Program-made: the position numbers and the translations under genes
DNA from: Eubacteriales bacterium
Lineage (GTDB): Bacteria; Bacillota; Clostridia; Lachnospirales; Lachnospiraceae
DNA length: 38,276 bases
Direction: 5' to 3'
Assembly (NCBI GenBank): GCA_030539055.1
Contig: JAUNSV010000006.1
Span: 36,173 to 74,448 of the forward strand
Notes under the pieces: generated by a model
Told to the model about the DNA's origin: nothing
Database searches by the model: none
The model's input: only the letters and a program-made list of their open reading frames with translations
Part shown: positions 34,157-38,276 of the stretch, piece by piece
Position numbering within the stretch: position 1 is the stretch's first letter
Layout: each line of letters starts with the position of its first letter

Positions 34157-35557
34157 ATGTTTATTGGCAGAGAAAAGGAACTTACAGCACTTAATAACTT
34201 ATATGCATCGGATAAATTTGAGTTTGTTGTAATATATGGTCGACGCCGTGTGGGGAAAACTTCGCTTATCAATCAATTTATCAATGATAAAAAATCAATA
34301 TATTTTATGGGTGTTGAGAGCAACTCTAAGCAGAACCTTGAAAATTTTAGCAAAAGTATTTTCGAACTTTCGACAGAATTTGCTTCTACCCCAACATTTG
34401 ATTCATTTCAGCGTGCTCTTGAATATGCTTTTAAGCTTTCTGAAAATGAGCGTATTGTTCTTGTGATTGATGAATACCCTTATGTTGCTCGTTCTTCAAA
34501 AAGCCTTGCTTCTACTTTACAACTTTTAATAGATAAAAATAAAGATAATTCAAAACTTATGCTTATACTATGTGGATCATCTATGTCCTATATGGAGGAT
34601 TATGTGTTGAGCTATAAAGCACCACTTTATGGCAGACGAAGTGCACAAATAAAATTGTTGCCTTTTAGCTTTGGAGAAACTTGCCGTTATTTTAAAAATT
34701 TTTCTGACATTGACAAAGCAATGGTATACGGAATGGTTGGTGGAACGCCTCAATATTTACTTCAAATGAATGACAAACTTAACATTGAAAATAATATTAA
34801 AAACACATTTTTGAATCCTACATCCTCACTTTTTGAAGAACCAGAAAATTTATTGAAGCAAGAAGTGCGTGAGCCAGCACTCTATAATGCTATTATAACA
34901 GCGATTGCAAGTGGTGCTTCCCGAATGGCAGAAATTTCAACTAAAGTAGGAGAGGACACGAATATTTGCTCTGTTTATTTAAAAAATTTATTATTGCTTG
35001 GTATTATTCGTAAGGAAAGTCCTTATGGCGAGAAATCAACCAAAAAGTCAATTTACAGCATAGAAGATAATATGTTCCGTTTCTGGTATCGCTTTATACC
35101 AGAAAACAACTCGATTATTGTACGAGGTGCAACAGAACTTGCTTATAAGCATATTGAACCATATCTTTCTGATTATATGGGCAAGGTGTTTGAAGAAATT
35201 TGTATGCAATATCTATGGAACGAATTGCTTAATAATAAGTGCCAAGTCCAGTTTTCTTCCCTAGGTCGTTGGTGGGGCAATGACCCTAAGCAGAAGAAGC
35301 AAATAGAGATTGATATAATTGGAGAGCAGGATAAGAACACTGCTTTGTTTTGTGAGTGCAAGTGGACAAATGAAAAAGTTGACCTTAGTGTACTTGAAAT
35401 ATTAAAAGAGCGTTCTGAGATATTCTCTTATAAGAACTCATATTTTTATCTATTCTCAAAGTCTGGCTTCACCAAAGGCTGTATAAATAAAGCAAATGAA
35501 ATTGGCAGTGTAACACTTGTGAGCTATAAGGATATACTTAATCAATACATATTGTAA
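34157..35557 (+). CDS. Archaeal-type ATPase with DUF234 nuclease-like C-terminus
   Basis: 466 residues from the ATG at 34157; the ATG at 34142 overlaps the GGAGG ribosome site and is rejected. The N-terminal P-loop domain has FIGREKEL, Walker A GRRRVGKT (28-35), Walker B LVIDEYPYV near 100 and LCGSSMSYM. A winged-helix segment follows (ITAIASGASRMAEIS). The C-terminal DUF234 region has a PD-(D/E)xK-like set: Glu384-x-Asp386 and Glu400-x-Lys402 (FCECKW). Codons look richer in G/C than its neighbours, and it sits after tmRNA, suggesting horizontal transfer. The function of this family is not established. Confidence 0.85.
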   Translation: MFIGREKELTALNNLYASDKFEFVVIYGRRRVGKTSLINQFINDKKSIYFMGVESNSKQNLENFSKSIFELSTEFASTPTFDSFQRALEYAFKLSENERIVLVIDEYPYVARSSKSLASTLQLLIDKNKDNSKLMLILCGSSMSYMEDYVLSYKAPLYGRRSAQIKLLPFSFGETCRYFKNFSDIDKAMVYGMVGGTPQYLLQMNDKLNIENNIKNTFLNPTSSLFEEPENLLKQEVREPALYNAIITAIASGASRMAEISTKVGEDTNICSVYLKNLLLLGIIRKESPYGEKSTKKSIYSIEDNMFRFWYRFIPENNSIIVRGATELAYKHIEPYLSDYMGKVFEEICMQYLWNELLNNKCQVQFSSLGRWWGNDPKQKKQIEIDIIGEQDKNTALFCECKWTNEKVDLSVLEILKERSEIFSYKNSYFYLFSKSGFTKGCINKANEIGSVTLVSYKDILNQYIL

Positions 35558-35613
35558 AAAAGAATACAACATCTAAAATCCTTAATTTCTTTCTAATTAT
35601 AAATTCATAAATA

Positions 35614-35644
35614 AAAAAACTGTCTTAAATAAAGGCAGTTTTTT
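35614..35644. terminator. Bidirectional terminator
   Basis: AAAAAACTGTC and GGCAGTTTTTT pair over 11 positions with one wobble. A and T tracts on both sides let it serve the DUF234 gene and the convergent HD gene. Confidence 0.85.
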
Positions 35645-35662
35645 GTATTTCAAAATATTTTA

Positions 35663-36127
35663 TTATCTTCGCCTATAAAGGATAGTTTCTTTTATTGTGC
35701 AAAATTTTTCTGCTAATAATACTATAACAGTTTCAAAATATTTTGGTGGGATAATATTCAATGGGAACATGTGTTTTTCTATAATATCTTTTTCTATATC
35801 TGTTAAATGAAAATCCTTTTTTGCATTTTGCAAAGCAATTTTTGCATGATTAAATCCATGCAGTTTTGGGCTATGTTCTTTTATATGCCAATCATACAAA
35901 AAATAATCATGTAATAAAGCTCCCCGAAGTAGCCCTCTTATATCAACTTTAAAATGAAATAATAATACTAAAAATAAACTTAAATATGCAACATTTAGAG
36001 AATGCTCAAAACATGAAATTGATCCATGCTGTATACATTTTTTTTCAATTTGCATACCTTTTGAATTAATTATATCACTAGCGTGAAATTGTATTAAATT
36101 ATTTATTTGTGATTTTTTATTTTTCAT
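35663..36127 (-). CDS. HD domain phosphohydrolase-like protein
   Basis: A 154-residue protein with the HD pattern: His near residue 42 (EHSLNVAYLSL), the HD pair in LLHDYFLYDW, and a later HMFPLNIIPPK histidine. The family hydrolyses nucleotides or phosphoesters with metal. Its ATG lies inside the end of the MATE gene (11-nt overlap), so it is coupled to it. The substrate is unknown. Confidence 0.8.
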   Translation of the reverse strand: MKNKKSQINNLIQFHASDIINSKGMQIEKKCIQHGSISCFEHSLNVAYLSLFLVLLFHFKVDIRGLLRGALLHDYFLYDWHIKEHSPKLHGFNHAKIALQNAKKDFHLTDIEKDIIEKHMFPLNIIPPKYFETVIVLLAEKFCTIKETILYRRR

Positions 36128-37487
36128 TTTTTGTTGTTTGTAATGGTATAATTATTTTTTTATTAGTATCAATAAAGAATAGAATTGTGATAATTAGAGC
36201 TAAACACTCTGATATTAAAAATGAAAACCATATTGCATTTAAGCCAAACAATTTTGATAAAATATATGCTATTGGTAACAAAAATACAAGTTGTCGAACT
36301 ATAGAAATGATTAAACTATTTGTAGCTTTTCCTAAAGACTGAAAAGCACCAATTAAAATGATATTTATTCCTGCAAAAATATAATGAAGAGATATTATTC
36401 TAAGAGCAGGGACACCAATTTCAATCATATAATTTGACGCATTAAAAATGTTTAAAATTTGTTTAGGAAACATATTAAATAATATTGTTCCTATTATCAT
36501 TATAATACTAGCATAAAGCATACCAAATTTCAATCCATCAATAATTCTTTTTTTATTTCTTGCACCAAAGTTGAAAGACACTATAGGAATTAATCCACTA
36601 TTTAAACCAAAAACTGGCATAAATATAAAACTTTGTACTTTATAATACACTCCTAATACAGCAGTTGCAGTAGTAGAAAAATTTAATAAAATTTTATTCA
36701 TTCCAAATATCATTATAGACCCAATAGATTGCATTACTATAGATGGAAGCCCAATCATATATGTGTGCATAATAATAGACCTTTGTGGTTTAAAATTTTT
36801 GAAACTAAATTGTAATGTAGTATTTTTAGTAAAATTAAAATATAATGCTATAATTGCTGCACAAAATTGGCCTATGATAGTAGCTAAGGCAGCACCAGCA
36901 GTTCCCATTTTTGGCATTCCAAATAAACCAAATATAAAAATGGGATCTAGGATAATATTTATTATAGCTCCAATAAGCTGAGTATACATACTAAATATAG
37001 ATAAACCAGTTGATTGCAAAAGCCTTTCTCCTATTACTTGAATAAATAAACCAAGACTTCCAATCAAGCATATTTGACAATATGAAACTCCATAATTAAT
37101 TATTTCTATATTTTCTGTTTGAAATGTAAAAAATGGTTTTACAAAAAATATCCCTATAAAAATAAATACTATTGAGCATATTATACTTAAAAAGATAGAA
37201 TGGTTTGCGTAATCATTTACACTGTTCATTCTTTTCTCACCTAAATTTTTAGAGAGATTAGCACTAATACCTACCCCTGTTCCAATACCAACAGCTATCA
37301 TTGTAAATTGCAAAGGGTATGATAAAGAAATTGCTGATAAAGCGTTTTCACTGAGCCTTGAAATAAAAATACTATCTACAATATTATAACAAGCTTGCAT
37401 AAGCATTGATATCATAATTGGTAATGACATTTTAATTAATAAAGCGTTTATTGGTGTAGTACCTAAGATGTTTTCATTATTTTGCAT
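36117..37487 (-). CDS. MATE family efflux transporter
   Basis: A 456-residue membrane protein with about 12 helices in two similar halves, beginning NENILGTTPINALLIKMS and continuing with the typical MLMQACYNIVDSIFISRL segment and IGTGVGISANLSKNLGE. It exports cationic drugs or metabolites in exchange for Na or H. No regulator is adjacent. A leftward pair with the HD gene. AAGGAG precedes the ATG. Confidence 0.92.
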   Translation of the reverse strand: MQNNENILGTTPINALLIKMSLPIMISMLMQACYNIVDSIFISRLSENALSAISLSYPLQFTMIAVGIGTGVGISANLSKNLGEKRMNSVNDYANHSIFLSIICSIVFIFIGIFFVKPFFTFQTENIEIINYGVSYCQICLIGSLGLFIQVIGERLLQSTGLSIFSMYTQLIGAIINIILDPIFIFGLFGMPKMGTAGAALATIIGQFCAAIIALYFNFTKNTTLQFSFKNFKPQRSIIMHTYMIGLPSIVMQSIGSIMIFGMNKILLNFSTTATAVLGVYYKVQSFIFMPVFGLNSGLIPIVSFNFGARNKKRIIDGLKFGMLYASIIMIIGTILFNMFPKQILNIFNASNYMIEIGVPALRIISLHYIFAGINIILIGAFQSLGKATNSLIISIVRQLVFLLPIAYILSKLFGLNAIWFSFLISECLALIITILFFIDTNKKIIIPLQTTKNEK

Positions 37488-37825
37488 AAATTCTCCTTTT
37501 TTGAATCGAATATGATTTTAACAAATTTTAAAATTTTTATCAAGTGAAAAATTAAAGAAAGAAAATATTAAAAAGTGTATAAAATGTTGAAGAAAACTGT
37601 TGACTTTTATTTTAAAAAGTGATAATATGCAAATCTGTGCTATCTTATAATTATTTTTTTATGCACAGAAGTACCATGAAAAACGAAAACAGAATAATAC
37701 CAAAAACCCTGAAATTCAAATAAAAATCAAGTAGACGAAAGTCGAAAGAAGAAGTAAATTCAAGGAAAACGGAAAACGGAAAAAAAGAAATTAGTCAGTG
37801 AAAACTGAACAAGGAAAACTTAAAT
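37488..37825 (+). promoter_or_regulatory. rRNA operon promoter and leader
   Basis: A 338-nt gene-free stretch. TTGACT at 37600-37605 and TAATAT at 37623-37628 (17 bp) make a plausible rrn promoter, giving a leader of ~190 nt. The leader holds two direct GGAAAAC copies plus a partial third at 37764-37776 onward, and a GTCAGTGAAAACTGAAC stretch typical of Bacillota rRNA leaders and spacers. Confidence 0.65.

Positions 37826-38276
<451 letters not shown>

Overview
The window is about 38 kb of very AT-rich DNA with strong A/T-ending codon bias. The partial 16S rRNA gene at the right edge, the gene families (GlgC/GlgD pair, ATP-dependent PckA, short CobU-like protein, DUF4080 radical SAM protein) and the gene orders point to an anaerobic Clostridia-type Bacillota. 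The hup-rqcP-divIC cluster lacks yabP and yabQ, which sit there in spore formers, so a non-sporulating lineage is likely. I cannot name the genus.

Left edge (1-4.3 kb): housekeeping genes mfd, hup, rqcP and divIC, closed by a terminator. Next (4.3-11.2 kb) is a compact accessory island bounded by two copies of a perfect 28-nt direct repeat that is itself the terminator. It carries an IetAS-like AAA ATPase/subtilase pair, a structured leader with a mini-ORF, a DUF4417 protein fused to a caspase-like domain whose expected Cys is Tyr, an immunity-like protein, the tail of a lost toxin followed by a DUF4926 gene, a PIN toxin with an antitoxin candidate, and decayed fragments, one resembling a restriction-helicase C-terminus. 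This reads as a defence/toxin hot spot.

Middle (11.2-25.2 kb): a large membrane-anchored surface protein with a promoter so close to its ATG that the mRNA may be leaderless, then trxA, tRNA-Lys, trmB and gtrA, then a leftward glycogen operon glgB-glgP-glgC-glgD-glgA-GH13 holding synthesis, branching and breakdown. A 13-A run at the end of glgB and an odd start region at glgC could affect expression.

Right (25.2-38.3 kb): pckA, then a cobalamin nucleotide-loop cluster (cobT, cobS, cobU-like) continuing into a CPBP protease, a GT2 glycosyltransferase, tRNA-Val and tRNA-Met, a PAP2 phosphatase, a DUF4080 radical SAM protein and tmRNA. Downstream of tmRNA is a DUF234-type ATPase/nuclease gene with a richer base composition and a large palindrome over its promoter. 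A leftward MATE-HD pair follows, then an rRNA promoter, leader and the first ~450 nt of 16S rRNA. I found no CRISPR array, transposase or complete insertion sequence.
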